From: Pseudoalteromonas sp. Scap06
Lineage (GTDB): Bacteria > Pseudomonadota > Gammaproteobacteria > Enterobacterales > Alteromonadaceae
NCBI RefSeq assembly: GCF_013394165.1
Contig: NZ_CP041330.1
Span: forward strand, 2,844,501-2,908,500
DNA: 64,000 bases
Direction of reading: 5' to 3'
In this document: in pieces, positions 49,262 to 59,274 of the stretch
Layout: each line of letters opens with the position of its first letter
Position numbering within the stretch: the first letter of the stretch is position 1
Notes under the pieces: generated by a model
The model's input: only the letters and a program-made list of their open reading frames with translations
Told to the model about the DNA's origin: nothing
Database searches by the model: none
Made by a program: the position numbers and the translations under genes

Positions 49262-50173
49262 ATGCAAAGTTTTTTTATTGATATCACCGCCACGATGCAA
49301 AACCATTTATGGTTTTACTTAACCACGATTGGCCTAGTGAGTTTATGTATTGGTAGCTTTTTAAATGTGGTGATTTATCGCTTGCCGCTAATGATGCAAA
49401 AAGAATGGCAAACTGAATGCCGCTTATTATTAGCCGATGAACTAACCAGCCCAAAGGCTAAACAGACCACTGAACAAACGACTAACACGTTTAACTTAGT
49501 TAAACCCAATTCATGTTGCCCAAAGTGCAAAGCGGCGATTAAACCGTGGCAAAATATCCCCATTATTAGTTGGTTATTTTTAAAAGGTAAATGCGCAACC
49601 TGTGATAACCCAATTTCAATTCGTTACCCAATCGTTGAAGCCATTACCGCTATTTTAAGCCTAGTTGTTGCTTACACTTTTGGCGCAACTGAGCAGGCTT
49701 TATTGTACATTGTAGTGACTTGGGCATTGGTAGCACTGACTTTTATTGATATTGATCACATGCTACTGCCAGATCAGCTTACTTTGCCGCTTTTATGGCT
49801 AGCATTAATCGCATCAGTTATGGGTTATACCATAGCCCCTAGCGATGCTATTATTGGTGCAGCATGTGGTTATTTAAGCTTGTGGAGTGTGTTTTGGCTG
49901 TTTAAGCTAATTACTGGCAAAGAAGGTATGGGTTATGGCGACTTTAAATTACTGGCTGTATTTGGCGCACTGCTAGGTTGGCAATCGTTATTGACCATTA
50001 TTTTACTCTCAAGCGTGGTAGGCGCAGTAATAGGCATTGCCCTGCTGAGTATTCAAGGTAAAGACAAAGCAACGCCTATTCCTTTTGGTCCTTATTTAGC
50101 AATAGCCGGTTGGATAACTATGCTGTGGGGTACACAACTACAAAACAGCTATTTTAATTTTATTGGTTACTAA
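49262..50173 (+). CDS. pilD: Prepilin peptidase / N-methyltransferase
   Basis: PilD removes the leader of pilins and N-methylates the new N-terminus. The 303-residue membrane protein has an N-terminal cytoplasmic loop with two CxxC pairs (SCCPKCKAAI and KGKCATCDNP) and the catalytic aspartates in TFIDIDHMLLPDQLTLP and GYGDFKLLA. About seven to eight transmembrane segments are visible. coaE follows after 2 bases, so they are one operon. Confidence 0.95.
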   Translation: MQSFFIDITATMQNHLWFYLTTIGLVSLCIGSFLNVVIYRLPLMMQKEWQTECRLLLADELTSPKAKQTTEQTTNTFNLVKPNSCCPKCKAAIKPWQNIPIISWLFLKGKCATCDNPISIRYPIVEAITAILSLVVAYTFGATEQALLYIVVTWALVALTFIDIDHMLLPDQLTLPLLWLALIASVMGYTIAPSDAIIGAACGYLSLWSVFWLFKLITGKEGMGYGDFKLLAVFGALLGWQSLLTIILLSSVVGAVIGIALLSIQGKDKATPIPFGPYLAIAGWITMLWGTQLQNSYFNFIGY

Positions 50174-50175
50174 CT

Positions 50176-50805
50176 ATGAGTAATACACAACACCATAAAA
50201 ATAACTGGGTGCTGGGCCTAACCGGTGGGATTGGCTGTGGTAAAACCGCAGTTAGCGATATGTTGGCAGAGCTAGGCATTACTATTGTTGATGCTGATAT
50301 TGTAGCTCGCCAAGTGGTTGAACCTGGCTCAGAAGGACTTAATGCCATTGTTAAGCATTTTGGCTCTGACATACTCGATGAACATGGCGCATTAAACCGT
50401 AGCGAGCTAAGAGCACGTATTTTTAGTAACCCTGAGCAAAAAACATGGCTCAATGCGCTGTTGCATCCTTTAATACGCACTCAGCTTATTATTGATTTAA
50501 AAAACGCGCAAAGCGACTATGTGGTTTTAGTTGCCCCGCTATTATTTGAAAATGAGCTTGATCGCTACTGTAATCGTACTTTACTAATTGATGTACCAGT
50601 AGAAATACAAATTACCCGCACCACAAAACGTGACAATATTAGCTCTGAACAAGCAAAACAAATTATTGACGCACAGATGTCTCGTGAGCATAAACAACAA
50701 AAAGCGGATGATATTTTAAATAATAACCGCGATTTAAACGATGTAAAACAAGACTTACTTAGGCTACATAGTTATTATTTACAGCAAGCAAAGTCTACAA
50801 TATAA
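50176..50805 (+). CDS. coaE: Dephospho-CoA kinase
   Basis: CoaE catalyses the last step of coenzyme A synthesis. The 209 residues begin with the P-loop VLGLTGGIGCGKTAVSDML and include VDADIVARQVVEPGSEGL and the lid VPVEIQITRTTKRDN. It is placed directly after pilD, as in many gammaproteobacteria. zapD, which often follows coaE, is not here. Confidence 0.96.
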   Translation: MSNTQHHKNNWVLGLTGGIGCGKTAVSDMLAELGITIVDADIVARQVVEPGSEGLNAIVKHFGSDILDEHGALNRSELRARIFSNPEQKTWLNALLHPLIRTQLIIDLKNAQSDYVVLVAPLLFENELDRYCNRTLLIDVPVEIQITRTTKRDNISSEQAKQIIDAQMSREHKQQKADDILNNNRDLNDVKQDLLRLHSYYLQQAKSTI

Positions 50806-50940
50806 AGTGACTGACCCAATCACAGCGCAATAAACTGATATTTTTTATCGGTAAATTATCTGCTGCATTGGTACGATTAATGTATTCCTTTCTTTTTTCT
50901 GATAAATTGCTGAGTAAAGAAGGATTAAATCAGGTGCGCA

Positions 50941-52617
50941 ATGAATATTAACTCACCGTTACTAAGAAAATTTATTACCCTCGGCCGTGTCGATACCGAT
51001 ACCGTAAAAGCCAGGCAGCAAGACTTTGCGTCAACCGCAGAACTTATTTCTAAATGCGGAAAAATAGATAGCAACGATTTAGCTGAGCAATGTATTGATT
51101 TGTTTAGAGTGCCTTTTTTTGATTTAAAAGATTTTAATGTTGCACAAATTCCTGCCGAGCTAGTTAAAGAAAAGCTGATCCGTAAGCATCATATTTTACC
51201 TTTGGTACAAAAAGGCAGAAAAGTATATATTGCCGCTTCAGATCCTACCGATTACGGCGCTTTTGAAAACTTTGAATTTAGCACCGGTTTATCGTGTGAA
51301 GTGGTGGTAGTTGACTACATTCAACTCGATAATAAAATTGAGCAACTACTGGATGCTGCAGGTAGCTTAAATTTAAGTGAGGATGAATTTAAAGAGTTTG
51401 CTGAACTAGATTCTGAGCCACAAAAAGACCATACGCCAAAAGACGATGACAAAGACGACGCCCCTATTATTGTCTACATTAATAAAATTTTAATGGACGC
51501 AATAAAAAAAGGCGCTTCGGATCTTCACTTTGAACCTTATGAACATAAATACCGTATTCGCTTTCGTATCGACGGAATTTTACATGAGGTAGCCAGCCCG
51601 CCAAACACCTTGGCCAGTAAGCTATCTGCCCGTATAAAAGTTATGTCGCGCCTTGATATCGCTGAAAAACGTAAGCCACAAGATGGCCGTATAAAACTCA
51701 AAGTGACAGAACGTAAAAGTATTGATTTTCGTGTTAGTACCATGCCTACCTTATGGGGCGAAAAAATTGTAATGCGTATCCTCGATTCATCAAGTGCCAT
51801 GTTAGGTATTGATGTATTAGGTTATGAACCTGAGCAGAAAAAACTCTACCTCGATGCATTAGAGCAACCACAAGGGATGATTTTAGTTACCGGTCCAACT
51901 GGCTCAGGTAAAACCGTCTCCCTGTATACGGGTTTAAATATACTCAATCAGCCAGAGCGTAACATCAGTACCGCCGAAGATCCGGTAGAAATTAACCTCG
52001 AAGGGGTTAATCAGGTACAAATAAACATTAAAGCCGACATGACCTTTGCTAATGCTTTACGAGCGTTCTTACGCCAAGATCCCGATGTAGTAATGGTAGG
52101 TGAGATACGAGATTTAGAAACCGCTGAAATATCAATTAAAGCGGCACAAACCGGTCACTTAGTACTATCAACGCTACATACTAACTCTGCACCTGAAACC
52201 ATAACTCGTTTATTAAACATGGGCGTACCCGCGTATAATGTGGCCAGTTCAATTAGCTTAATAATCGCTCAGCGATTAGCGCGCCGATTATGCTCTAAAT
52301 GTAAAACACCAGAGCAGTTACCCCGTGAAGAGCTTATTCGCCAAGGCTTTAGTGAACAACAAATACAGGATATGGTTTTGTATGCCCCTAAAGGCTGTGA
52401 AAGCTGTACTGAGGGCTATAAAGGCCGTGTTGGTATTTACGAGGTTATGAAAATCACCCCCGAAATAGCGCAAATTATAATGCGTGGTGGTAACTCATTA
52501 GAAATTGCTGAGGTATCACTTAAAGCAGGGTATAACAATTTGCGTTTATCAGGTATTCGTAAAGCAGCAGAGGGTGTGACCTCGCTGGCTGAGATAAACC
52601 GCGTTACTAGTTTTTAA
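50941..52617 (+). CDS. pilB: Type IV pilus assembly ATPase
   Basis: PilB is the GspE-family hexameric ATPase powering pilus extension. In 558 residues there is an N-terminal MshEN-type domain (about 10-150), then the core with Walker [13 protein letters not shown] near 320, the Asp box [16 protein letters not shown], Walker B and the His box [15 protein letters not shown], and a tetracysteine zinc motif (CSKC...CESC). It lies between coaE and yacG, 135 bases after coaE with its own spacer, instead of between pilA and pilC. It is intact, so the system should work, but its expression may be uncoupled. Confidence 0.95.
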   Translation: MNINSPLLRKFITLGRVDTDTVKARQQDFASTAELISKCGKIDSNDLAEQCIDLFRVPFFDLKDFNVAQIPAELVKEKLIRKHHILPLVQKGRKVYIAASDPTDYGAFENFEFSTGLSCEVVVVDYIQLDNKIEQLLDAAGSLNLSEDEFKEFAELDSEPQKDHTPKDDDKDDAPIIVYINKILMDAIKKGASDLHFEPYEHKYRIRFRIDGILHEVASPPNTLASKLSARIKVMSRLDIAEKRKPQDGRIKLKVTERKSIDFRVSTMPTLWGEKIVMRILDSSSAMLGIDVLGYEPEQKKLYLDALEQPQGMILVTGPTGSGKTVSLYTGLNILNQPERNISTAEDPVEINLEGVNQVQINIKADMTFANALRAFLRQDPDVVMVGEIRDLETAEISIKAAQTGHLVLSTLHTNSAPETITRLLNMGVPAYNVASSISLIIAQRLARRLCSKCKTPEQLPREELIRQGFSEQQIQDMVLYAPKGCESCTEGYKGRVGIYEVMKITPEIAQIIMRGGNSLEIAEVSLKAGYNNLRLSGIRKAAEGVTSLAEINRVTSF

Positions 52618-52682
52618 ATAAAATGCTTAGTTGCTTAACGATAAATTGAGCAGCCAAGCCTATATTAATTTGAGAGTAAATT

Positions 52683-52913
52683 ATGCCAACTATGGTTAAC
52701 TGCCCAACCTGCAAAGTAAAAGTAGAATGGTCAGCACAAAGTCCGCACCGCCCTTTTTGTTCAAAGCGTTGCCAACTTATTGACTTAGGTGAGTGGTCGT
52801 TTGAAAATAATAAAATTTCAGCACCCATCACCTCTGCAGATGAATTCAATCAAGACATGATTGAAGACATTGAAGCAATGATGGCAAAAAATGAAGATGA
52901 CTTTTTTAAATAA
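52683..52913 (+). CDS. yacG: DNA gyrase inhibitor YacG
   Basis: This small zinc protein of 76 residues binds GyrB and inhibits gyrase in E. coli. The four zinc-binding cysteines are in [12 protein letters not shown] and [14 protein letters not shown]. The acidic C-terminal tail is typical of the family. Its position at the end of the pil-coaE block matches conserved synteny. Confidence 0.93.
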   Translation: MPTMVNCPTCKVKVEWSAQSPHRPFCSKRCQLIDLGEWSFENNKISAPITSADEFNQDMIEDIEAMMAKNEDDFFK

Positions 52914-52930
52914 TCACTCGTGTAATATAA

Positions 52931-52955
52931 AAAAGCCAGCATTTAGCTGGCTTTT
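52931..52955. terminator. Bidirectional terminator between yacG and the cpxP-like gene
   Basis: AAAAGCCAGC and GCTGGCTTTTT form the stem around ATTTA between convergent genes. Confidence 0.88.
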
Positions 52956-52972
52956 TGCTTTGTGTTAAAACG

Positions 52973-53461
52973 CTATGCTTTATGCTTGCGGTGCTTTTTG
53001 GTCATTCGCTGCTGAATTTTAGCTAACTTCTCTTTTTGCTCAGCGTTAAGTAGTTGCATTACTTGATGCTGGGTTTTTAATTTAATTAACCCCAATTGCT
53101 GTTTCTTATCTTGGCGTGCAGTTAATAACTCTTTCGCTGCATTTTCGTCAAAATTTGGCGCTGACAATAACGCATCCATTTGTTCTTTATAGGCTTGGCG
53201 CTGTGCCTGGCGCGCGTCTTTGTCTTGGCTTCTTAGCGCTTTAATTTGCGTTTTTTGCGCTGTAAAAATCGCTTTTAGTTGTGTTTGTTGCTCTTGCGTA
53301 AGTGCCAGCTTATCTGCTGCTCGCTCAGAGAGTAAAAAGCGCGCCTGAGAGTGACCTTGTTTATAGCCATCGCCTTTTGCAAATACGCTGCCCGTAGTGA
53401 GCGTTGCCGCTGTTAAACCGCAAATGAGTACTAATTTTGATAACGTGTTTACTTTAGTCAT
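52973..53461 (-). CDS. cpxP: Spy/CpxP-family periplasmic protein
   Basis: The protein has a signal peptide (MTKVNTLSKLVLICGLTAAT and following, cut near SVFA) and a helical, basic mature part with two LTxxQ-type motifs (LALTQEQQTQLKAIF and LLNAEQKEKLAKIQ). This is the Spy/CpxP fold that acts as a periplasmic chaperone and sensor brake. I chose ATG 53461, with AAGG eight bases upstream, over in-frame ATG 53467 or GTG 53470. It is divergent from a CpxRA-like pair and a CpxR-type site lies between them, which supports the cpxP call. Confidence 0.82.
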   Translation of the reverse strand: MTKVNTLSKLVLICGLTAATLTTGSVFAKGDGYKQGHSQARFLLSERAADKLALTQEQQTQLKAIFTAQKTQIKALRSQDKDARQAQRQAYKEQMDALLSAPNFDENAAKELLTARQDKKQQLGLIKLKTQHQVMQLLNAEQKEKLAKIQQRMTKKHRKHKA

Positions 53462-53548
53462 AATCATCACCTTAATATTGGATTGGTTGTTGGCTGCTAA
53501 CCAGTATGTTCACTATAACTGGTTCAATGAAAAGTAACGCAAAGCAGT

Positions 53549-53564
53549 GTAAAGGTTATGTAAA
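53549..53564. promoter_or_regulatory. CpxR-type binding site
   Basis: GTAAA-N6-GTAAA lies in the divergent spacer between cpxP and cpxR. The consensus is GTAAA-N5-GTAAA, so the spacing is off by one. Position and neighbours support autoregulation of cpxRA and control of cpxP. Confidence 0.6.
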
Positions 53565-53627
53565 GACTAACTATTGATACATTAAACGCGTAAAATAAAA
53601 CCATTAACAGCTCGTAAGGCTTTATAT

Positions 53628-54317
53628 ATGAAACTATTAATGATTGATGATGACACCGGTTTATGCGAATTATTAAGCGAATACCTAAGTGCACAAGGCT
53701 TTAGCATTCAAACCGCACATGATGGTCAACAAGGCTTAGAGCTTGCCTTGCAAAACGATTACGCGCTTATATTACTAGACGTCATGTTGCCCTCTATAGA
53801 TGGCTTTGAAGTACTGAAACAACTCAGGCAAAGTAAATTAACACCGGTGATTATGCTGACCGCTAAAGGAGAAGACTTTGACCGTATTTTTGGTTTAGAA
53901 CTCGGCGCTGACGACTACATACCAAAGCCTTTTAATCACAGAGAACTACTAGCCCGCGTAAAAGCAATTACTCGCCGCATTGAACATATTAATAGTGTAA
54001 GTAATAACACTAATAAAAAGCTCTCTTTAAATGGTATTACTATTAATTTTGCTGCGCGAGAGGCCAGTATTAATAACATCCCCCTCACATTAACGGGCAC
54101 CGAATACGAAATACTCGCTTTATTGATAAAACACGCGCCTGATGTAATTAGCAAAGAGCAAATAAGCGAAGATGTATTAGGCAGACGCTTAGCATCTTTT
54201 GACCGCTCTATAGATATGCATGTGAGTAATATTCGTAAAAAAATAGCCGAGCATATTGAGGGCGATAAAATTAAAACAATGAGGGGAACGGGTTATGTCT
54301 TCATCCAAGGAGAATAA
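53628..54317 (+). CDS. cpxR: CpxR-like response regulator
   Basis: This is an OmpR-family response regulator of 229 residues. The receiver domain has the acidic pocket (IDDDT), phospho-acceptor Asp51 in LLDVMLPSIDGF, and Lys in YIPKPFN. The C-terminal winged helix (about 130-226) ends in IKTMRGTGYVFI. In E. coli CpxR responds to envelope stress. The call here rests on the adjoining cpxP-like gene and sensor kinase. Confidence 0.9.
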   Translation: MKLLMIDDDTGLCELLSEYLSAQGFSIQTAHDGQQGLELALQNDYALILLDVMLPSIDGFEVLKQLRQSKLTPVIMLTAKGEDFDRIFGLELGADDYIPKPFNHRELLARVKAITRRIEHINSVSNNTNKKLSLNGITINFAAREASINNIPLTLTGTEYEILALLIKHAPDVISKEQISEDVLGRRLASFDRSIDMHVSNIRKKIAEHIEGDKIKTMRGTGYVFIQGE

Positions 54318-55722
54318 AGCTCTGCGCTTTAGTTGGCTACGCCACCCACGACATTATCTGTTTTTTAAAGTGTTTACGTGGTTTTGGCTGACCATTATTG
54401 GCACTTTTACAGCGCTCTTTTTCTTGAGTAATATTTCACTAATAAACGCCATTAGCCATGATCCACTACAAGGGCCGATGCAAAAAAATCTAGAATATTT
54501 GGCACGAGGTATAGAGCGTAGCGCACATAAACACAAGCGCTCTATTAATGACATTATTACTCATCCGCGTTTAACGAAACGTAAGTTGCTTTATTTAAAT
54601 TCACAAAATAGCGATGAAGTGTTGATCAGTAAAAATGTTGAGAACAATATTGATTTAAGCTTACTTAACTTTAGTAAGGGCATGCCACCACAGGTTATTT
54701 TTACTGAATATTACCAAGCTTTTGGCCCTGTGCGCATTCGGGTTCCTGAAGGGGAATTTGAGTTATATGAAATCGATATCAATCAGCAGCGACCGCTCTT
54801 TATTCGCTTAAGATTATTACCCGTTTGGTTAAAAATTACCATGGCAATTATTGCCTCGCTTACGCTTAGCTTTTTATTTAGCCGTAACTTAATTGCCCCT
54901 ATAAATAGCTTAAAACAAGCCGCTATCAGGCTCTCAAACGGCGATTTAAGTGCGCGTGCAACAATAAATAGTCAGCGAAAAGATGAACTTGGAGTTTTAG
55001 GGCGCGACTTTAACCGGATGGCCGATCAACTAGAGCAACTGCTTAGCGCTCAAAAACGTTTATTAGCCGATATATCCCATGAATTACGCTCCCCGCTAAC
55101 CCGTTTAAAAATGGCTACAGGACTTGCACAAATGCAGGCAAGTGAGGAAAATCAATCTTATTTGTTGCGTATTGAAAAAGAAGCTAACCAACTGGATAAA
55201 ATGATAGCCGATGTATTGCAGATATCGCGCTTAGAAGCCAATAGCCAACCTTTATCGCTGCAAACACAGTCGCTGCAAGTGATTGTTGACCATGTAATAA
55301 ACGATGCTCAGTTTGAAGCAAAACAGCACAATAAAACCTTAATTGTACATGGTAATGTTGAAGTAAATATAGAGTGCGACGAAATGTTGATTGCCAGTGC
55401 CTTAGAGAACATTCTGCGCAACGCCATTAAATATGCACAACATACTATTAGTATTAGCTTAAAACACAGTGATACCATATACATACAAATATGTGATGAC
55501 GGCCCAGGCGTACCTAAAGCGCAACTCGATAAGTTGTGTGAACCGTTTTTTAGGCAATCAGATGCCCGCGACCGACACAGTGGAGGGACAGGGTTAGGGT
55601 TAGCCATTGCAAAAAATGCGGTAATAGCGCATGGCGGAAATTTAGTTTTATCAAACAAAGGCGCTGGCGGATTATGCGTTGAAGTAAGCTTACCAATACA
55701 AAAGAGAGACCATGTTTTATAG
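54295..55722 (+). CDS. cpxA: CpxA-like sensor histidine kinase
   Basis: This is a membrane histidine kinase of 475 residues. Transmembrane segments are near 22-47 and 177-197, with a periplasmic sensor between them. A HAMP domain is near 200-255, the phospho-acceptor H-box is DISHELRSPLTRLKMA, the N-box is ENILRNAIKYAQ and the G-box is GGTGLGLAIAKNAV. The start at 54295 overlaps cpxR by 23 bases and has a GAGGGGAA ribosome-binding site inside cpxR, so the two are coupled. Confidence 0.9.
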   Translation: MSSSKENKALRFSWLRHPRHYLFFKVFTWFWLTIIGTFTALFFLSNISLINAISHDPLQGPMQKNLEYLARGIERSAHKHKRSINDIITHPRLTKRKLLYLNSQNSDEVLISKNVENNIDLSLLNFSKGMPPQVIFTEYYQAFGPVRIRVPEGEFELYEIDINQQRPLFIRLRLLPVWLKITMAIIASLTLSFLFSRNLIAPINSLKQAAIRLSNGDLSARATINSQRKDELGVLGRDFNRMADQLEQLLSAQKRLLADISHELRSPLTRLKMATGLAQMQASEENQSYLLRIEKEANQLDKMIADVLQISRLEANSQPLSLQTQSLQVIVDHVINDAQFEAKQHNKTLIVHGNVEVNIECDEMLIASALENILRNAIKYAQHTISISLKHSDTIYIQICDDGPGVPKAQLDKLCEPFFRQSDARDRHSGGTGLGLAIAKNAVIAHGGNLVLSNKGAGGLCVEVSLPIQKRDHVL

Positions 55723-56656
55723 CACTGAAAGCGAGCTTGAAAATAACCTGTCTGCAATTACTGAGTTTTATACTAATACGCTTAAAAAAGCGTATTTAAA
55801 CACAGCAGCTGGGGAATTATTTTATGCTTATGCCAAACCTAAAAATGCTCATACAGCCATTGTTATTAGTTCAGGGCGTATTGAAGGACTCGATAAATAC
55901 AAAGAGCTACTTTGGGAGCTTTATTGTAATAATTTTGCTGTGTTTATTGTTGATCACCAAGGCCAAGGTCGCTCTTATCGGTTATTAAAAAACCCCCACA
56001 AAGGTTACGTAAAACAATTTGAAGATTACAGTCACGATCTTAACCAGTTTAATGAAAAAGTGGTGCAGCAGCACTGGCAAGGTAAAAAACTACTACTTAG
56101 CCATTCAATGGGCGGCGCCATTGCGTTTGATTACTTAGCACGCTATTCACATGATTTTAGTGGAGCGTTTTTATCGGCGCCCATGTTTGATATTTATACC
56201 AAAGGAATACCCAAACCAATTGCACAGTTTATCGCTGCGAGTGCGTCATTATTAGGTTTCTCAGGATGTTATGCACTAGGGCAAAGCGATTATTCAGCTG
56301 AAGAGTTTGCGCTTAATACTTTAACCAGTAGTCAAATACGTTACGAGCAATTTAGGGCAACTTATCAGCAAACCCCACTATTACAATTAGGTGGTGTGAC
56401 TTATGGTTGGCTGCATACCGTTTTTTCGTTCATTAAAGCACTCGATAAGCTATCTATAACCACCCCACTATTTATAGCCAGCGCAGAAAATGACGAAGTG
56501 GTTGATAATCAAGCCCAACATAAGCTCGCAAGTAGGCATAAAAATACCCTAATCAAGCAGTTTAAAGGAGCTAAGCACGAGCTGTTTTTTGAACGTGATG
56601 ATATCCGCCAATCACTGCTAACTAGCCTGTATAAATTTTGCGAGTCTGTAAATTAA
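55712..56656 (+). CDS. Alpha/beta hydrolase, PldB-like lysophospholipase
   Basis: This serine hydrolase of 314 residues belongs to the Hydrolase_4 (monoacylglycerol lipase / PldB) group. The nucleophile elbow is LLSHSMGGAIAFDY, the oxyanion region is VISSGRIEGLDKY, VDHQGQGRSYR is conserved, and the C-terminal catalytic His is in GAKHELFFE. It starts 11 bases inside cpxA and so probably belongs to the cpxRA operon, suggesting a role in envelope lipid maintenance under stress. That role is inference. Confidence 0.85.
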   Translation: MFYSTESELENNLSAITEFYTNTLKKAYLNTAAGELFYAYAKPKNAHTAIVISSGRIEGLDKYKELLWELYCNNFAVFIVDHQGQGRSYRLLKNPHKGYVKQFEDYSHDLNQFNEKVVQQHWQGKKLLLSHSMGGAIAFDYLARYSHDFSGAFLSAPMFDIYTKGIPKPIAQFIAASASLLGFSGCYALGQSDYSAEEFALNTLTSSQIRYEQFRATYQQTPLLQLGGVTYGWLHTVFSFIKALDKLSITTPLFIASAENDEVVDNQAQHKLASRHKNTLIKQFKGAKHELFFERDDIRQSLLTSLYKFCESVN

Positions 56657-56665
56657 CCTCAATTA

Positions 56666-56688
56666 TAGATAATAAATCTATCTCAAGC
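56666..56688. repeat. Short dispersed repeat, inverted copy of 45751-45773
   Basis: A 23-base sequence ending TAAATCTATCTCAAGC is the exact reverse complement of 45751-45773, and similarity continues more weakly beyond it. Both copies are intergenic. Origin unknown. Confidence 0.8.
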
Positions 56689-56703
56689 AGAGTTCAGATT
56701 AGG

Positions 56704-57585
56704 TTAACGACTAAGCGAGAGCGGATCTAGATGAATCAATATATCCACTTGTGATTCAAACTGCTGAGTGATCATGGCTTCCACTTCGTCTGCTACTTTA
56801 TGGGCACGAATAAGTGGTAAATTGTCATCAAGCTCTAAATGCAGCTGAATAAATTTAACTTTACCACCTTGTCGAGTACGAATACCGTGCACCCCATAAA
56901 CGTCATTATGATTACGGGCTATTTCAAAAATACTTTGCTTTTCTTCATCGGGTAGCTCTTTATCCATTAAGTGTGAGGCACTCTCGGTTGCTATATCCCA
57001 GCTGTTATAAAGTAAATATCCTGCCACACCTATGGCAAATAACGGATCAGCATACAGCACCCCATAATAAGCAAGTAAAATAGCAAGTAGCACCGCTGCA
57101 TTTAAAATTAAATCGCCTTTGTAGTGCACAGAATCTGCTTTTATAGCGATTGATTCTGTATACTTTACGACTTTATTTTGCACATACACAATCACTAATG
57201 TACACACTATGGCAAAAATACTCACCCATACACCTAATAATGAATGCGTCAGCTCTACGGGGTTAATGAGACGCTCAATACCATGAAACGCCAATAAACA
57301 ACCCGAGCCTGCAATAAAAGCGGCCTGCCCTAACCCTGCAAGCGCCTCTGCTTTACCGTGGCCAAATCGGTGGTCGTCATCCGCAGGACGCAGCGCGTAC
57401 GATAAAACCAAAAAGCTCATTAACGTTGCTGTGATATCCATTAATGAGTCGGTTAATGAGCCAAGCATTGACGCAGAACCCGACGCTAGCCACGCCCATG
57501 CCTTGGTCGCAATCATTAGGCTGACCATAACCATGGTCACTATGCTAGAGGCTTTAACCCAAAATTCATAACTGCGATTATGCAC
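56704..57585 (-). CDS. fieF: Cation diffusion facilitator, FieF-like
   Basis: This is a metal efflux transporter of 293 residues with six transmembrane segments. Metal-site residues are in GSLTDSLMDITA (TM2), HRFGHGKAEAL and IKADSVHYKGD (TM5). The C-terminal cytoplasmic domain (about 210-290) has the usual His/Asp-rich LHLELDD. FieF exports Fe(II) and Zn(II) in E. coli. The metal here is not proved. Confidence 0.9.
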   Translation of the reverse strand: MHNRSYEFWVKASSIVTMVMVSLMIATKAWAWLASGSASMLGSLTDSLMDITATLMSFLVLSYALRPADDDHRFGHGKAEALAGLGQAAFIAGSGCLLAFHGIERLINPVELTHSLLGVWVSIFAIVCTLVIVYVQNKVVKYTESIAIKADSVHYKGDLILNAAVLLAILLAYYGVLYADPLFAIGVAGYLLYNSWDIATESASHLMDKELPDEEKQSIFEIARNHNDVYGVHGIRTRQGGKVKFIQLHLELDDNLPLIRAHKVADEVEAMITQQFESQVDILIHLDPLSLSR

Positions 57586-57690
57586 GTATCTTTCCGCTGT
57601 AAGCTGTATTTAATGTTTTCAGTATATCATTTTTTATTCATTGTTCGTGTATACTGAGCTCGTCAAATTAAAGATTTTATAGGGCTTATT

Positions 57691-58155
57691 GTGCTGGATA
57701 TTGTTTTATACCAACCTGAAATTCCGCCTAACACCGGGAATATCATTCGTTTATGTGCCAATACAGGCTTTGCACTTCATTTAATTGAACCATTGGGGTT
57801 TGAGTGGGATGACAAACGTGTAAAACGCGCTGGCCTTGATTATCACGAATTTAGCCATGTGCAACGCCATGCTTCATTTGAAGCTTACTTAGAAAAGTGC
57901 CAGCCTAAAAAAGTGTATGCGTGCACTACTAAAGGTAGTCAATTTCATCACCAAGCACAGTATGAAGCGGGTGACTGTTTGGTATTTGGTCCTGAGACTC
58001 GAGGTTTGCCTGATGAAATGATCCAAGCATTACCCAATGAGCAACGTGTTCGTATTCCTATGCAAGCCGATAGTCGCAGTATGAACCTATCTAATGCAGT
58101 AGCTGTGTTTGTGTATGAATCTTGGCGCCAACTTGGTTTTCCTAACGCCCAATAA
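57691..58155 (+). CDS. trmL: tRNA (cytidine(34)-2'-O)-methyltransferase
   Basis: This is a SPOUT-class methyltransferase that modifies the wobble base of tRNA-Leu. The 154 residues include [20 protein letters not shown] at the N-terminus, the knot motif [15 protein letters not shown], and [20 protein letters not shown] at the C-terminus. It begins at GTG 57691. The length and motifs match TrmL. It is monocistronic. Confidence 0.95.
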   Translation: MLDIVLYQPEIPPNTGNIIRLCANTGFALHLIEPLGFEWDDKRVKRAGLDYHEFSHVQRHASFEAYLEKCQPKKVYACTTKGSQFHHQAQYEAGDCLVFGPETRGLPDEMIQALPNEQRVRIPMQADSRSMNLSNAVAVFVYESWRQLGFPNAQ

Positions 58156-58203
58156 ATTAAACTGGCGTTTAAATTTAGTAACTTTAAGCGCCACTAAGTA
58201 TTA

Positions 58204-58514
58204 GGATCTGTTGACCTTTCAAAGTTGAATTTGCAGCAGTTTGTTTGGTATTTAGGCAAGGCAGAGCCTAGGTGGTGTGGTATTCCCCACAAATAGGCGA
58301 TAACGCAGCATCAATAACAAACAGGCGCTGCCCAAAGGGTTCTGCCTAGGGACGATTTACTCTTTTTTGCTCGGTTTTTACTCATTCTTACATGGATGTA
58401 AGCCAGTAGAATAACGCAGGAGCAGTTATCAAGCCCACTAGGTTACAAACCTCGCGCCGCGATTAAACCGCTCCTAGTTTGAACAAATTTTAATCCACAA
58501 AGGTCAACAGACCC
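58204..58514. mobile_element. MITE, copy 2
   Basis: This is an inverted second copy of the 44773-45036 element, with termini GGATCTGTTGACCTTT (one mismatch) and AAAGGTCAACAGACCC. At 311 bases it is longer than copy 1, mainly through an internal stretch of roughly 50 bases (about 58378-58435) missing from copy 1. It is flanked by TTA on each side. No coding capacity is seen. It lies between trmL and the TorF-like gene and may contribute promoter or terminator sequence there. Confidence 0.88.
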
Positions 58515-58590
58515 TTATCACTGACTATTTTTCAAAATCTATAAACTTGTACTAAGCTAATAATAATATTCCTTTTTAAAACGTTAAATT

Positions 58591-59265
58591 ATGAAAAAAT
58601 TATTACTTAGCTCATTCCTACTTTGCTCAACTTCATCACTTGCGGCAACTTCGGCAACAGTAACTGTTGTTTCTGATTATTTATTCAATGGTGTTAGCCA
58701 AACTCAAGAGGACCCCGCCCTACAGGCTAGTTTTGACTGGGCTGGAGACACTGGTTTTTATGCTGGTGTTTGGGGTTCAAATGTCGACTTTGGAGAAGGT
58801 ACAGACATAGAAGCAGACGGTTATTTAGGTTATTTTACTAGACTAAACGATTCTATAAACCTTGACGTAGGCATAGCTCAATACACCTACCATGGCGAGG
58901 ACTTTAGCTCAGACTATAACTATGCTGAAGCGTACGCTAAGTTCAATTATGGTAATACTAATCTAAACTTCTGGCATGCATGGGATTACTTTGGTACGGG
59001 TGCTGGCCACAGCATTGTAATGATCACGCACAACTTTCCCATTAATGATGCTTTTTCGATTGATATAGGTGCCGACTACTCACTCAGCCATGATGACGAC
59101 AAATGGCAGTGGGAAGCTGATGATGATAACTATATTCATTGGCGTGTTGGTGCTAATTACACTATCAACGACTGGAACTTATCGGCCAGCTATGAAGACA
59201 CAGACTTAGACACCTATGGTGACTCGACTATACTTCTTTCAGTATCAAGAACATTTAACTTTTAA
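58591..59265 (+). CDS. TorF-family outer-membrane porin-like protein
   Basis: The 224-residue protein has a signal peptide (MKKLLLSSFLLCSTSSLAA) and an alternating beta-strand pattern with acidic loops (WGSNVDFGEGTDIEADGYLG). It ends in aromatic F (SVSRTFNF), as outer-membrane barrels do. SDYLFNGVSQTQEDPALQAS near the N-terminus is typical of the TorF (Gcw-chp) family. Substrate unknown. It is 9 bases upstream of a periplasmic binding protein gene, so the two may share an operon. Confidence 0.8.
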   Translation: MKKLLLSSFLLCSTSSLAATSATVTVVSDYLFNGVSQTQEDPALQASFDWAGDTGFYAGVWGSNVDFGEGTDIEADGYLGYFTRLNDSINLDVGIAQYTYHGEDFSSDYNYAEAYAKFNYGNTNLNFWHAWDYFGTGAGHSIVMITHNFPINDAFSIDIGADYSLSHDDDKWQWEADDDNYIHWRVGANYTINDWNLSASYEDTDLDTYGDSTILLSVSRTFNF

Positions 59266-59274
59266 GGTTACGCT

